DNA from: an uncultured Winogradskyella sp.
GTDB lineage: Bacteria; Bacteroidota; Bacteroidia; Flavobacteriales; Flavobacteriaceae
DNA length: 64,000 bases
NCBI GenBank assembly: GCA_913055905.1
Contig: CAJXLB010000010.1
Location: 1-64,000, forward strand
Reading direction: 5' to 3'
In this document: in pieces, positions 15,407 through 24,305 of the stretch
Layout of the letters: every line of letters begins with the position of its first letter
Numbering within the stretch: position 1 is the first letter of the stretch
Position numbers and translations under genes: made by a program
Notes under the pieces: generated by a model
What the model was told of the DNA's origin: nothing
Database searches by the model: none
The model's input: only the letters and a program-made list of their open reading frames with translations

Positions 15407-15703
15407 GGGAAATCGCGTATTTTAGGTTGATTACTTCAACTAAATATAGTGAAATTGTAGGTAATGGAATTGTTGTCAATTCTGAGCATCAGAGAAATTA
15501 AAACGAGTTTGCTCCATAGTAACCATTAAACTCACAGATGGCTATCTGCGAGCAGACCTGAAATGGAGTGTCAATCTTGGTGCATGAGAGGGCTCTTTTT
15601 GTAGAATGAGCCATTAATAGCTAAAATATTTACTTGAGGTGACATTTATCATATTTATTTCATCTCAGTTCGGGTACTTTTATGCTTCAATAAACTGAAT
15701 ATT
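15407..15703. other. Intergenic gap, no gene seen
   Basis: 297 bases between the divergent MscS gene and a 46-codon gene. It holds short inverted repeats (CAGAT-GGCT-ATCTG near 15535, GGCTC and GAGCC near 15592-15617) but no open frame and no convincing RNA. It must contain promoters for both sides. Confidence 0.5.
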
Positions 15704-15844
15704 ATGCTTAATTTATTAACAGCTCTCCTTTACGACTGGAGCAATGGAGTTATTATGATAGGAGTCTTTGTTCTAGTGGTAATTATACTTATTGGAGTCT
15801 TAATTAATTTTATGCTCAGTGGTAAGGGAAAGGGAGAGAACTAG
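15704..15844 (+). CDS. 46-residue single-pass membrane protein
   Basis: A short frame that opens at ATG 15704 and stops with TAG at 15842-15844. It reads MLNLLTALLYDWSNGVIM, then a strongly hydrophobic helix (IGVFVLVVIILIGVLINFM), then a basic tail GKGKGEN. A perfect terminator hairpin follows 22 bases later, which supports a discrete transcribed gene. Family unknown. Too short for most automatic gene finders. Confidence 0.6.
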   Translation: MLNLLTALLYDWSNGVIMIGVFVLVVIILIGVLINFMLSGKGKGEN

Positions 15845-15865
15845 ATTTTCTTTTCAATCGTTTTT

Positions 15866-15894
15866 AAAGAGCACAATTTTTGTGCTCTTTTTTT
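15866..15894 (+). terminator. Perfect intrinsic terminator after the 46-residue gene
   Basis: 11-base arms AAAGAGCACAA (15866-15876) and TTGTGCTCTTT (15880-15890) with a TTT loop, followed by more T. It lies inside the apparent upstream extension of the next gene and so rules out that longer start. Confidence 0.9.
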
Positions 15895-15942
15895 GTAACA
15901 TTTTTGTTCTTATGTCGTCTTATTAGTGTAATACTGTTAGAA

Positions 15943-16305
15943 ATGGAATCAAATTATCATACGCTTAAGCGCACGGACAATCAATTGATTGTTATTACGC
16001 ATTTGTCACAACTCTTAACTTATATCACTGGTTTTGGCGGTTTAATTGTTCCGTTGGTTATATGGGCAAGCCAAAAGGATAATGTTGAGGGGATGGATGA
16101 ACACGGAAAGCGAATCCTTAACTTTCAGTTAAGCGTTTTAATATATTACATTATTAGTATTCCTTTGATCTTTGTGTTTGGATTGGGCATTTTAACCATA
16201 ATTCTAATTAGTATTATTGCCTTTGTTATGCCAATCATAAACGGAATAAAAGCTAGTAATGGCGAATTGCCAAGCTACCCCTTATCTCTTAATTTTGTTA
16301 GTTAG
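15943..16305 (+). CDS. DUF4870 domain membrane protein
   Basis: 120 residues. Start at 15943 (MESNYHTL) because the longer frame from 15880 runs through a terminator. Residues about 10-120 match DUF4870/Tic20-like small membrane proteins: a first helix (LTYITGFGGLIVPLVIW), the conserved acidic/polar loop EHGKRILNFQLS, then two further helices. The family is widespread with no firm function. It is transcribed towards dnaN, with a shared bidirectional terminator between them. Confidence 0.8.
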   Translation: MESNYHTLKRTDNQLIVITHLSQLLTYITGFGGLIVPLVIWASQKDNVEGMDEHGKRILNFQLSVLIYYIISIPLIFVFGLGILTIILISIIAFVMPIINGIKASNGELPSYPLSLNFVS

Positions 16306-16352
16306 TAAATTATACTGACGTTAAAATAGTCAGTTTCCTATAAGAGATAAAG

Positions 16353-16382
16353 AAAAAGGCACGATGTTAATCGTGCCTTTTT
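16353..16382. terminator. Bidirectional terminator between DUF4870 gene and dnaN
   Basis: Arms AAAAAGGCACGAT (16353-16365) and ATCGTGCCTTTTT (16370-16382) with loop GTTA. A-rich on one side and T-rich on the other, so it can serve both converging genes. Confidence 0.9.
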
Positions 16383-16409
16383 ATTATATGATATATGGTT
16401 TTCTTCTAT

Positions 16410-17528
16410 TTAATTGTTGAGCATGACGGGCATCACTAACATGGTAATATGCTCACCCTCATCCAATCCATCAACAGGCGTTAAAATACCAGCTCTATTA
16501 GGCAGGCTCATTTCTAATTGCACATTGTCAGAGTTAAGGTTATTTATCATTTCCGTTAAGAATCGTGAATTAAACCCTATCTGCATATCATCACCTTGGT
16601 AATCACAAGACAAGCGCTCTTCTGCTTTATTGCTGTAATCAATATCCTCAGCAGATATGTTTAATTCGGCACCTGCAATTTTAAGCCTAATTTGATGTGT
16701 TGTTTTATTGGAGAAAATACTCACCCGACGAACGGAATTAAGGAATTGCGTTCTGTCAATAACCAGTTTGTTAGGATTTTCCTTCGGAATAACCGCTTCG
16801 TAATTTGGATATTTGCCATCGATTAATCGGCATATAAGTACCGAATTATCAAAAGTAAACTTGGCATTGGATTCATTGTATTCTACAAGTACATCATCTT
16901 CACTGCCTGCTAAAATGCCCTTTAATAGATTAAGCGGTTTCTTAGGCATTATGAACTCAGCAGATTCTGTGGCGCTGACGTCGTTTCGCGTGTATTTTAC
17001 CAATTTATGGGCATCGGTGGCCACAAATGTTAAGCTGTCTTGGGCAAATTGAAAAAACACACCGCTCATAACCGGTCTCAAGTCATCGTTACCAGCAGCA
17101 AAGATGGTCTTGCTTATAGCAGTGGCCAAAATATCACCCATTATGGTTGTTGTACTGGCATCTTCAACACTTACGGCATTAGGGAACTCCTCACCATCAG
17201 CATACGCCAAGGCATACTTACCGTGGCTTGAGCTGATCTCAACGGTGTTATTGTCTTCAACAACGAAAGTTAAGGGCTGCTCAGGAAAAGTTTTTAAGGT
17301 GTCCAACAGTAATCTGGCAGGTAAGGCAATGCTCCCTTCAGATTCACTTTCTACATCTATAGTAGATGACATCGTGGTTTCTAAATCGCTCGCTGAAATC
17401 GTCAATTTTGACTGATTTAATTCGAACAGAAAATTATCAAGAATAGGTAAGGTGTTACTATTGTTTATAACGCCTCCGAGCGTCTGAAGCTGTTTTAATA
17501 AATAAGTGCTTGAAACTATAAATTTCAT
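16410..17528 (-). CDS. dnaN: DNA polymerase III beta subunit (sliding clamp)
   Basis: 372 residues, the standard clamp length, in three repeated clamp domains. It opens MKFIVSSTYLLKQL, has ARLLLDTLKTFP in domain 1 and LRPVMSGVFF in domain 2, and ends with the MLVMPVMLNN strand typical of the C-terminal clamp (MPM/MPV motif). The homodimer encircles DNA and tethers DNA polymerases, mismatch repair proteins and others. It lies downstream of gldG in the same direction but has a -7-like element of its own in the gap. Confidence 0.97.
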   Translation of the reverse strand: MKFIVSSTYLLKQLQTLGGVINNSNTLPILDNFLFELNQSKLTISASDLETTMSSTIDVESESEGSIALPARLLLDTLKTFPEQPLTFVVEDNNTVEISSSHGKYALAYADGEEFPNAVSVEDASTTTIMGDILATAISKTIFAAGNDDLRPVMSGVFFQFAQDSLTFVATDAHKLVKYTRNDVSATESAEFIMPKKPLNLLKGILAGSEDDVLVEYNESNAKFTFDNSVLICRLIDGKYPNYEAVIPKENPNKLVIDRTQFLNSVRRVSIFSNKTTHQIRLKIAGAELNISAEDIDYSNKAEERLSCDYQGDDMQIGFNSRFLTEMINNLNSDNVQLEMSLPNRAGILTPVDGLDEGEHITMLVMPVMLNN

Positions 17529-17565
17529 ATTTATTTTTCCTGTGTTATACTTTAGGTTTATCCTA

Positions 17566-17573
17566 CAAATATA
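17566..17573 (-). promoter_or_regulatory. dnaN: Possible -7 element for dnaN
   Basis: Minus-strand TATATTTG fits TAnnTTTG exactly and lies 37 bases before the dnaN ATG. No TTG is at the ideal -33 spacing, so strength is uncertain. Confidence 0.4.
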
Positions 17574-17615
17574 TCTTAATACAAGGGTTTTCTAAAAGAA
17601 ACTTATTAACAAAAT

Positions 17616-19289
17616 CTAGGTGTTGGCGCGTCTTCTCAAATAATTAAATACCATCCCAAAAACGGTCAATATAACCAGTGGAAGTACAATGTTTAAAAGC
17701 TGCCAACTTACCTTTTTGGTTTTGATTTTTTCTGGGTCGAGATAGGCAATATCAATTTCCTTACCTCTGATGTTTATAAGTCCGCTATCGTCTAGCATAT
17801 AATTGACGGCATTTAGCAAAAATTCTTTGTTGGCAAACGTCTCTCCTGAAATAGGGTCGAAACCCAGCTCCTGAGGTCTGTTTTTTAAAACATCATTTTT
17901 AATGACATCGCCATCTGAAATTAGGACGATTTTACTGGATTTCCCTTTGGTTTTAAACTCTGGAAGTTTATAGGGCAAAATCCTGTTTTCATAGACCGAA
18001 GTAAAAGTTCCTTCTAGAAGTACACCCAAGACCTGGCTTCCGGCATTAAAACTACTCTCATCCAATTCTTCAGTTATTGAGGATAAGGCAATAGTCTTTG
18101 GAACACCTTCAATTTTGGATTGCTCGGAGCTTTGCAGTAAAATCGTTTTACTGATATTATTTTTCAGCGTGTCTATCGGACTGGCAAAATCGCACCTTAC
18201 AAAACCCAAATTTTTTGTTATGGGATGGGACGCATTGGTGGCAGCTAATGGCGAATATTGCCATCTTACAGGTTGCAATTGTGCCGAGCTTCCTTCTCCA
18301 AAGGCAAGCATTATCGGAGCGGAGTAGAGGTCTTTAACCAAAGCCGGGTTTATCCGTGCGCCATATTTGAAGAAAAAATCATTAAGGTTTAGGTCCTTAA
18401 TGGTGGCGACGGTACTACCTTTATCATTGTAAAGGCTATCCTTATCCATAAAAACGGCCTCGGTAAGCCATAGACTCTTACCGCCATTTATGGTAAACTG
18501 GTCTAGTACAAGCTTTTCTTTCTCTGAAAACGGTTCCGTTGGTTTAGCGTTGATTATTAGGTCAAAGGCGCTTAAACGTTTTAAGGTACCCTCAAGATTG
18601 GTATCAACACTATCTAGTGTAAACGGTGCAATGTTATAGTAGGGTCTAAGCGTTTTTAATACATCGGTTAAGTAAACATCTTGTAGCTGACCATTTCCTC
18701 TTAGTACGGCTATGGATTTGGATTTTGGTTTTATTAAGGTGTTGAAGCCATCCGCGAAAGCATATTCCAAGACTTCAATAGAATTGTCTATTTGTTCTGC
18801 AAGCGGTTTAGTTATACTGCGCTTGAGCAATGGAATCTTAACAGTTTTGTCGTTATAGCTTGCAAAAGCCCAGGGAAAGATGAGATTTTGGGTTATTTTG
18901 CCATCGGAATTATCCGTATTGATATAGGGTTTTAGTCCAGCGCCAGTAAGCTGGTTTATGTTTCTTTCTCTCGTGTCTTCATCTTCAATGGGGTCTATGT
19001 AGTTTACCGAAATCTTATTGGATACAGATTGAAACTCTTCGATAAAATCCTTGGTTTGGGCTTGTAACAGTTTAAACTCTTTGGGTAGGTCGCCCTCCAA
19101 AAAAACATCGATAATTAAAGGAGCCTCTAAGTCAGCTACCAAAGCTTTTGAAGTGTCAGACAGTGTATACCGTTTGTCCTTGGTAAGGTCCCATCTACTA
19201 TGGAAAATACTCGAGAGGTAATTCACTAGAATTAGCGCAATCAAAATTCCAAATATGTATAGGATGCTCTTATTCTTCAGAGGAGTCAT
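17616..19289 (-). CDS. gldG: Gliding motility ABC-type protein GldG
   Basis: 557 residues. N-terminal membrane helix (YIFGILIALILVNYL), a large extracytoplasmic region with the ABC-type uncharacterised transport domain (about 35-330; VLRGNGQLQDVYL near 195), and a C-terminal helix (LLNIVLPLVILTVFGMVF) before RRRANT. GldG works with the permease GldF and ATPase GldA in gliding of Flavobacterium. The ATPase gene is not in this window. The start codon lies inside the end of the preceding small gene (20-base overlap), suggesting coupling. Confidence 0.93.
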   Translation of the reverse strand: MTPLKNKSILYIFGILIALILVNYLSSIFHSRWDLTKDKRYTLSDTSKALVADLEAPLIIDVFLEGDLPKEFKLLQAQTKDFIEEFQSVSNKISVNYIDPIEDEDTRERNINQLTGAGLKPYINTDNSDGKITQNLIFPWAFASYNDKTVKIPLLKRSITKPLAEQIDNSIEVLEYAFADGFNTLIKPKSKSIAVLRGNGQLQDVYLTDVLKTLRPYYNIAPFTLDSVDTNLEGTLKRLSAFDLIINAKPTEPFSEKEKLVLDQFTINGGKSLWLTEAVFMDKDSLYNDKGSTVATIKDLNLNDFFFKYGARINPALVKDLYSAPIMLAFGEGSSAQLQPVRWQYSPLAATNASHPITKNLGFVRCDFASPIDTLKNNISKTILLQSSEQSKIEGVPKTIALSSITEELDESSFNAGSQVLGVLLEGTFTSVYENRILPYKLPEFKTKGKSSKIVLISDGDVIKNDVLKNRPQELGFDPISGETFANKEFLLNAVNYMLDDSGLINIRGKEIDIAYLDPEKIKTKKVSWQLLNIVLPLVILTVFGMVFNYLRRRANT

Positions 19290-19767
19290 AGCTTATTTTT
19301 TGTTGATATGGTGCCAGTTTTACCACCGAATCATTTTTAAATATAATCTCTAAAGCTTCCTTGTTTTTATTGAAAGCTCCAGGCTCAATGCCAAGACCAT
19401 AATTCCACCGCGAGCTATCGTGTTTTTTCATTGATTCATCCCAAGTGAGCCATTCAAAACGTCCTAAACGTTCTTCTATGGCACTTTTGGAGAGCCCGAT
19501 TAGGGTGTCCGTTGCTATCATATCATCTATCATTTCATAGCGTAAAGCAGGCTTTTCGTTCCAAGCACTCGCGTCGAAATACTTTTGGTGATGAAAATTG
19601 CTGATGATATTCAAAAAAGGATAAAAGACATAAAAATAGACTATTGGTGTAAACACCATACTCACAAGAAAGGTGAGCCACTTTCGCCTGTCAATGGTAT
19701 TGAAAAACAAGAATAGCACTATAAATACTATTACCATAAAAACTACAAGCAATGGTGTTATGATCAT
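19270..19767 (-). CDS. Membrane-anchored protein encoded between gldF and gldG
   Basis: 165 residues. Two hydrophobic segments near the N-terminus (about 4-22 and 31-55), then a soluble region with ATDTLIGLSKSAIEERLGRFEW, recalling the small BamE/SmpA-type fold (threshold helix then paired strands). ATG overlaps the gldF stop as ATGA; the 3' end overlaps the gldG start. So it is translated with the gliding transporter genes. Membership of the complex is inference. I do not know a name for it. Confidence 0.75.
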   Translation of the reverse strand: MIITPLLVVFMVIVFIVLFLFFNTIDRRKWLTFLVSMVFTPIVYFYVFYPFLNIISNFHHQKYFDASAWNEKPALRYEMIDDMIATDTLIGLSKSAIEERLGRFEWLTWDESMKKHDSSRWNYGLGIEPGAFNKNKEALEIIFKNDSVVKLAPYQQKISYDSSEE

Positions 19768-20492
19768 GACTTACTCGTTTTAATTCTTAATATGGTAAAT
19801 AGAATAAAAGCTGTGGTAATACTTAAAAAATAGATAATGTCCCTGGAGTCTAAAACGCCTCTAGACATACTATTGTAATGATCAGACATACCCAAGCTTT
19901 CAACATTGATAAGACCTCCTAGAGCATCGTAACCTGAAAGGCCTTCAAAGCCATAGTAGAGCACAAAACAGATGAATACGGCCACTATAAACGCTACGAT
20001 TTGATTTCCTGTAAGTGCCGACGCAAATACGCCAATAGCAACATAAGAGGCAATTAAGAAAATGAGCCCCAGATAAGAGCCAAGAATACTGCCATAGTCC
20101 AGTGATGAGCCGTCTAAAGCAAAGGCTCGTAAGGCATAAACGTAAGTAATCGTTGGGATAAGGGCGATTAAAACCAAACAAAAAGACCCAAGGAATTTAC
20201 CTAAAACGATTTGGGCGTAAGATAAAGGTTTGGTGAGTAAGACCTCTAGGGTACCTTGTTTTTTTTCGTCACTGAAGCTCCGCATGGTAACCGCTGGTGC
20301 TAGAAACAATAATATCCATGGTGCAAGGACAAAATAGTTCTGAAGACTTGCCACACCAGAATTTAAAATGTTGAAGTCACCGTCAAACACCCAGAGGAAT
20401 AGACCATTGAGCACTAAAAAGACACCAATAACCAAATAGCCTATAGGTGAATTAAAAAAGGTATGTATTTCTTTTTTTAAAAGTGCTAACAT
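19764..20492 (-). CDS. gldF: Gliding motility ABC transporter permease GldF
   Basis: 242 residues with six hydrophobic segments. It opens MLALLKKEIHTFFNSPIGYLV and has the family's TMRSFSDEKKQGTLEVLLTKP loop near 67, typical of ABC-2 type permeases. GldF forms a transporter with GldA and GldG needed for gliding in F. johnsoniae, although some gliding flavobacteria lack it. Next gene overlaps by four bases. Confidence 0.93.
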   Translation of the reverse strand: MLALLKKEIHTFFNSPIGYLVIGVFLVLNGLFLWVFDGDFNILNSGVASLQNYFVLAPWILLFLAPAVTMRSFSDEKKQGTLEVLLTKPLSYAQIVLGKFLGSFCLVLIALIPTITYVYALRAFALDGSSLDYGSILGSYLGLIFLIASYVAIGVFASALTGNQIVAFIVAVFICFVLYYGFEGLSGYDALGGLINVESLGMSDHYNSMSRGVLDSRDIIYFLSITTAFILFTILRIKTSKS

Positions 20493-20521
20493 CTCATGAG
20501 CTTCTTTTACAACGGCTAAAT

Positions 20522-20818
20522 TTAGTGCAAGGATACAACTTTATCAACACTCCACGCCTCAGGTTTGGCAGCAAATAGAGGTTTCGTCTTTGCCCATACC
20601 GATTTAAACAAATCTGAATGTCTGTAGGATTCAAGGGCAGCTTCGGATTCCCAATAGCTGTAGGTGAAAAAAATAGTGGTGTTGTGCTTGTCTCTGTAGA
20701 GCTCCAGGAACTGGCACCCTTGAAACTGCCTTATGGCCTCCTTATTGCGATTGAAATTTTCTTTAAACGCTGCAATAGCGTCAGGTTTGAAGGTCATTTT
20801 AACAATTCGGACTAACAC
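20522..20818 (-). CDS. Antibiotic-biosynthesis-monooxygenase-type (ABM) small protein
   Basis: 98 residues, one ABM/dimeric alpha-beta-barrel domain: MLVRIVKMTFKPD at the start, FKENFNRNKEAIRQFQGC, then LELYRDKHNTTIFFTYSYW with ESEAALESYRHSDLF. This family includes quinol monooxygenases such as YgiN and heme-degrading enzymes; catalytic assignment needs more than sequence. It starts four bases after the SAM hydrolase stop and precedes gldF by 29 bases, so it sits in one transcript with both. Confidence 0.8.
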   Translation of the reverse strand: MLVRIVKMTFKPDAIAAFKENFNRNKEAIRQFQGCQFLELYRDKHNTTIFFTYSYWESEAALESYRHSDLFKSVWAKTKPLFAAKPEAWSVDKVVSLH

Positions 20819-20822
20819 AGTT

Positions 20823-21659
20823 TTAAGGTTTTAAAAAATTTACGGTTACCGTATCCATGGTTTTTAAACCCATCAATGTTGAAGCGCTTCCTACCGTATC
20901 GCAATTACTTTTATAAACGGCAATTTCTAAATAGCCTGAAGAATTAAAAACAACCAGACCCTTTCCTTCATCGTTTCGTTTTGATTCGTCTTGGCTGAAA
21001 TCTACAATATCACTGTATTTCTTATAAATTTTATAGAACTTGTGATTTCTTGCCGAAATCTCGAAAGGTCTTGTTTTTTGAACAGTCTCAAAAAATCTTT
21101 TCTTAATGTTGGTCACTACATTACCGTAATTGTCAATATAGATAACCGTTCCAATTATTTGATTTTTTTCGTCATTGACAAAGGGTTCTAAATTCTTTAT
21201 GGGTTTAATACTGTTAATAACTTTACCAATGATTTCTAGTGTACCACCTCGAGCGATATGGCAGGCCACCTTCACAAAAACATCGAGAACCGAAAAACTT
21301 GTTTCAATTTTATCGTGAATGTTGATTTCCACAATCTTTTCTGGTGCAATTTCAGCACAAATCATACTCATAATACCGTTGTTGGCACATATAAAGTAAT
21401 GATCATCTAGCTTCATCGCAATATGCTTATTTTCAGGGTTTAACTCTGAGTCAATACCTATGATGTGGATGGTGCCTTTGGGGAAACTACTGTAAGCATT
21501 TAAAATAATGTACGCTGCTTCCAAAATATTGAAAGGTGATACCGAATGCGATATATCAACAATCCTAACCTCCGATAACTGGCTGTAAATAGCTCCTTTT
21601 ATGGCGCCGGCAAAATGGTCCTTTTCACCAAAATCAGTCGTTAAAGTGATTATTGCCAT
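20823..21659 (-). CDS. SAM hydroxide adenosyltransferase (S-adenosylmethionine hydrolase, DUF62)
   Basis: 278 residues, usual length. N-terminal TLTTDFGEKDHFAGAIKG is the DUF62 signature. The conserved Asp (TDFG) and the later GTVIYIDNYGNVVTNI element are present. Enzymes of this family split SAM with water into adenosine and methionine. Their physiological purpose is unclear. It heads the gldF-gldG-dnaN-directed cluster and is divergent from phoH, a pairing familiar from many flavobacteria as I recall. Confidence 0.88.
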   Translation of the reverse strand: MAIITLTTDFGEKDHFAGAIKGAIYSQLSEVRIVDISHSVSPFNILEAAYIILNAYSSFPKGTIHIIGIDSELNPENKHIAMKLDDHYFICANNGIMSMICAEIAPEKIVEINIHDKIETSFSVLDVFVKVACHIARGGTLEIIGKVINSIKPIKNLEPFVNDEKNQIIGTVIYIDNYGNVVTNIKKRFFETVQKTRPFEISARNHKFYKIYKKYSDIVDFSQDESKRNDEGKGLVVFNSSGYLEIAVYKSNCDTVGSASTLMGLKTMDTVTVNFLKP

Positions 21660-21768
21660 ATGTTTAATTGTTGATAATTTTTTCTAGAATCCTCGTTGTA
21701 AAATTGTTAGATTTGATTCACAAAACTAAGAAAAGAAAACAGATTAACACACTAAATCAAACAGCCTT

Positions 21769-22722
21769 TTGAATGAACTTATTTTAGAGCTAGAGGAAAT
21801 TTCACCCAAAGAATTCTTCGGGGCTCAAAACGCTAATATCGAACTACTTAAAAAATACTTTCCCAAACTAAAAATTGTAGCTAGAGGTAATAAAATTAAG
21901 GCGTATGGAGATGAAGATCTCTTAGAAGAGTTTGACACACGAATGATGATGCTCATGCAACATTTTGGTCGCTACAACAAATTGGACGAAAATGTCATTG
22001 AGCGGGTTTTAACAAGTAACAGTAGCGAGGATTATACCACCTCTGCAAAAAGTGGAGACGTTCTTGTTCATGGTGTTGGCGGTAGGCTCATTAAAGCACA
22101 GACGGTTAATCAAAGAAAATTGGTAGAAGCCATCCGTAAAAATGATATGGTCTTTGCCATAGGACCTGCCGGAACGGGTAAAACCTATACAGGAGTTGCA
22201 CTTGCCGTAGAAGCCCTAAAGAAAAAAGAGGTTAAGCGTATTATCTTAACACGACCAGCGGTGGAAGCTGGTGAAAACTTGGGCTTTTTACCAGGTGACC
22301 TCAAAGAGAAGTTGGATCCTTACATGCAACCACTCTATGATGCGCTACGGGATATGATTCCTCATGAGAAACTCGATAATTATATTGAAAAAGGCATCAT
22401 ACAGATTGCACCTTTAGCGTTTATGCGTGGCCGCACCTTGGATAATGCCTTTGTTATTTTAGATGAAGGGCAAAACACCACGCACGCACAGATGAAAATG
22501 TTCTTAACAAGGATGGGAAAGAATGCCAAGTTCTTGTTAACAGGCGATCCTGGTCAGGTAGATTTACCGCGCCGAACCATATCTGGCTTAAAGGAAGCGT
22601 TGTTGGTGCTTAAGGATATTAACGGTATAGGCATCGTATATTTGGATGATAAAGATGTTATTAGGCATAAACTTGTTAAGAAAGTGATTGCCGCTTACAA
22701 GAGTATTGAAAATAGAGATTAA
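21769..22722 (+). CDS. phoH: PhoH family ATPase
   Basis: 317 residues. N-terminal KH-like part (about 1-90), then a PhoH P-loop ATPase with Walker A GPAGTGKT (near 137), RPAVEAGENLGFLPGDL, Walker B with ILDEGQNTT, and sensor FLLTGDPGQVDLP. Many PhoH proteins act in RNA metabolism, with YbeZ cooperating with the ribonuclease YbeY; no ybeY is adjacent here. Start ATG at 21769 is preceded by no earlier methionine in a family-consistent position. Followed by purC after 24 bases, probably cotranscribed. Confidence 0.93.
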   Translation: MNELILELEEISPKEFFGAQNANIELLKKYFPKLKIVARGNKIKAYGDEDLLEEFDTRMMMLMQHFGRYNKLDENVIERVLTSNSSEDYTTSAKSGDVLVHGVGGRLIKAQTVNQRKLVEAIRKNDMVFAIGPAGTGKTYTGVALAVEALKKKEVKRIILTRPAVEAGENLGFLPGDLKEKLDPYMQPLYDALRDMIPHEKLDNYIEKGIIQIAPLAFMRGRTLDNAFVILDEGQNTTHAQMKMFLTRMGKNAKFLLTGDPGQVDLPRRTISGLKEALLVLKDINGIGIVYLDDKDVIRHKLVKKVIAAYKSIENRD

Positions 22723-22746
22723 TCCATAGGCCATAAATAGTTACCA

Positions 22747-23700
22747 ATGAATACGATTATAGATACCAATTTTCAGTTTCCTAATCAGGTTAGGGTTTAC
22801 AAAGGAAAGGTTAGGGAGGTTTATTACATGGGTAATGACCTTTTGGTTATGGTGGCAACCGATAGGCTTAGCGCTTTTGATGTGGTAATGCCAAAGGGTA
22901 TCCCTTATAAAGGACAAATCCTAAATCAGATTGCCACCAAAATGATGAAGGCTACTGAAGACCTAGTACCTAACTGGTTAGTGGCCACGCCTGACCCTAA
23001 TGTTGCCGTTGGTCATCTATGTGAACCATTTAAGGTAGAGATGGTGATACGTGGGTATCTTTCTGGTCATGCCGCTCGCGAATATAAAGCAGGTAAACGT
23101 ATGTTGTGCGGTGTTACTATGCCAGAAGGAATGAAGGAAAACGACAAATTCCCACAACCAATTATTACTCCAGCAACAAAAGCCGAAAAAGGAGATCACG
23201 ATGAAGATATCTCTAGGGAAGATATTTTAAAAAGAGGCATTGTTTCTGAAGAGGATTATCACGTTTTAGAAGACTACACCAGAAAACTCTTTGAACGAGG
23301 AACCGAGATTGCTGCCGAGCGTGGTTTGATTTTAGTGGATACCAAATACGAGTTTGGCAAAACTAAAGATGGCAGAATAGTGCTCATAGATGAAATTCAT
23401 ACGCCAGACTCCTCGCGCTATTTTTATGCAGATGGTTATGAAGACCGACAAGCTAAAGGTGAACCGCAAAAACAGTTATCTAAGGAGTTTGTAAGGCAAT
23501 GGCTTATTGCCAACGGATTTCAAGGCTTGGAAGGTCAATCGGTGCCTTATATGAGTGACGACTATATTTCTACCGTAAGCGACCGCTACATTGAGCTGTA
23601 TGAGAATATTACTGGTGAAACCTTTGTTAAAGCAGATGTTTCAAATATTGAAGACAGGATTTATAAGAATGTCTTGGACTACTTAAAGTCTGTATCCTAA
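22747..23700 (+). CDS. purC: Phosphoribosylaminoimidazole-succinocarboxamide synthase
   Basis: 317 residues, the longer SAICAR synthase form. Characteristic [10 protein letters not shown] near residue 20, [32 protein letters not shown] and [14 protein letters not shown]. It joins CAIR with aspartate in step eight of purine synthesis using ATP; cytoplasmic. It sits apart from other pur genes. Its stop codon overlaps by four bases the stop region of the convergent DinB gene. Confidence 0.96.
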   Translation: MNTIIDTNFQFPNQVRVYKGKVREVYYMGNDLLVMVATDRLSAFDVVMPKGIPYKGQILNQIATKMMKATEDLVPNWLVATPDPNVAVGHLCEPFKVEMVIRGYLSGHAAREYKAGKRMLCGVTMPEGMKENDKFPQPIITPATKAEKGDHDEDISREDILKRGIVSEEDYHVLEDYTRKLFERGTEIAAERGLILVDTKYEFGKTKDGRIVLIDEIHTPDSSRYFYADGYEDRQAKGEPQKQLSKEFVRQWLIANGFQGLEGQSVPYMSDDYISTVSDRYIELYENITGETFVKADVSNIEDRIYKNVLDYLKSVS

Positions 23701-24227
23701 CTACCGTAATGATTTTTTAAGGTCCCCAAATGGTGCTCTACATGGTAGGCCGACAACATGATGATTTCACGAACAGGCATTTTCCCCATAAGAGGATGTG
23801 GAAGGACTAAAGTGTCAAGATTTTTGTCGGATATCCTTACAGTCTTGTATTGCAGTTTCTTACTCTCGGTTTGTAGCCGATTCATAAGATAATGTTTGTC
23901 GGCTAAATTGGGAACTTTCATGTTTTGTGAGGGCTTAAACGTTTTTCCTTTAGCTTCGGCTAAACGCTCGTTGTAACGTTTTATAATAGTATCATAGTCG
24001 CGCACTGGTCTGTTCGTCTTTCCATACTTATAGCGCACAAAAAACCTTGGAAGACTTAAGGCCGTATTGAGCGGTGTAATGCTTTGCAATAAGTGCAGAA
24101 CGTGTTGTCCCGTAGTCCATTTACCCTCAGGACCAACGATCCATAAATCATCTGGATGCTGTTCTAACCAAGTAATGAGCTCGGTATATTTAGCATCGAT
24201 TAGACGGGCTATAGCTTCTTTGTCCAT
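23697..24227 (-). CDS. DinB-like / DUF1569-type protein
   Basis: 176 residues, four-helix bundle of the DinB superfamily. Three metal-binding histidines expected of the fold are visible: H in GQHVLHLLQ (near 48) and the pair in [10 protein letters not shown] (near 160-165). The family is a candidate for thiol-dependent transferases (bacillithiol or mycothiol use) but specific activity is unknown. The gene converges on purC with a four-base overlap. The start ATG at 24227 is the first in frame. Confidence 0.8.
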   Translation of the reverse strand: MDKEAIARLIDAKYTELITWLEQHPDDLWIVGPEGKWTTGQHVLHLLQSITPLNTALSLPRFFVRYKYGKTNRPVRDYDTIIKRYNERLAEAKGKTFKPSQNMKVPNLADKHYLMNRLQTESKKLQYKTVRISDKNLDTLVLPHPLMGKMPVREIIMLSAYHVEHHLGTLKNHYGS

Positions 24228-24305
24228 AGGAATATGTTTCTTATAGAAAAGATACTCAAATATTGAATAGCTTCAACCTAGAAAAACGTAAAAATTTACT
24301 TGAAC

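Noticed and set aside
15407-15703. Small RNA in the gap before the 46-codon gene
   Set aside because: Only short stems and no terminator or promoter pair that fit together.
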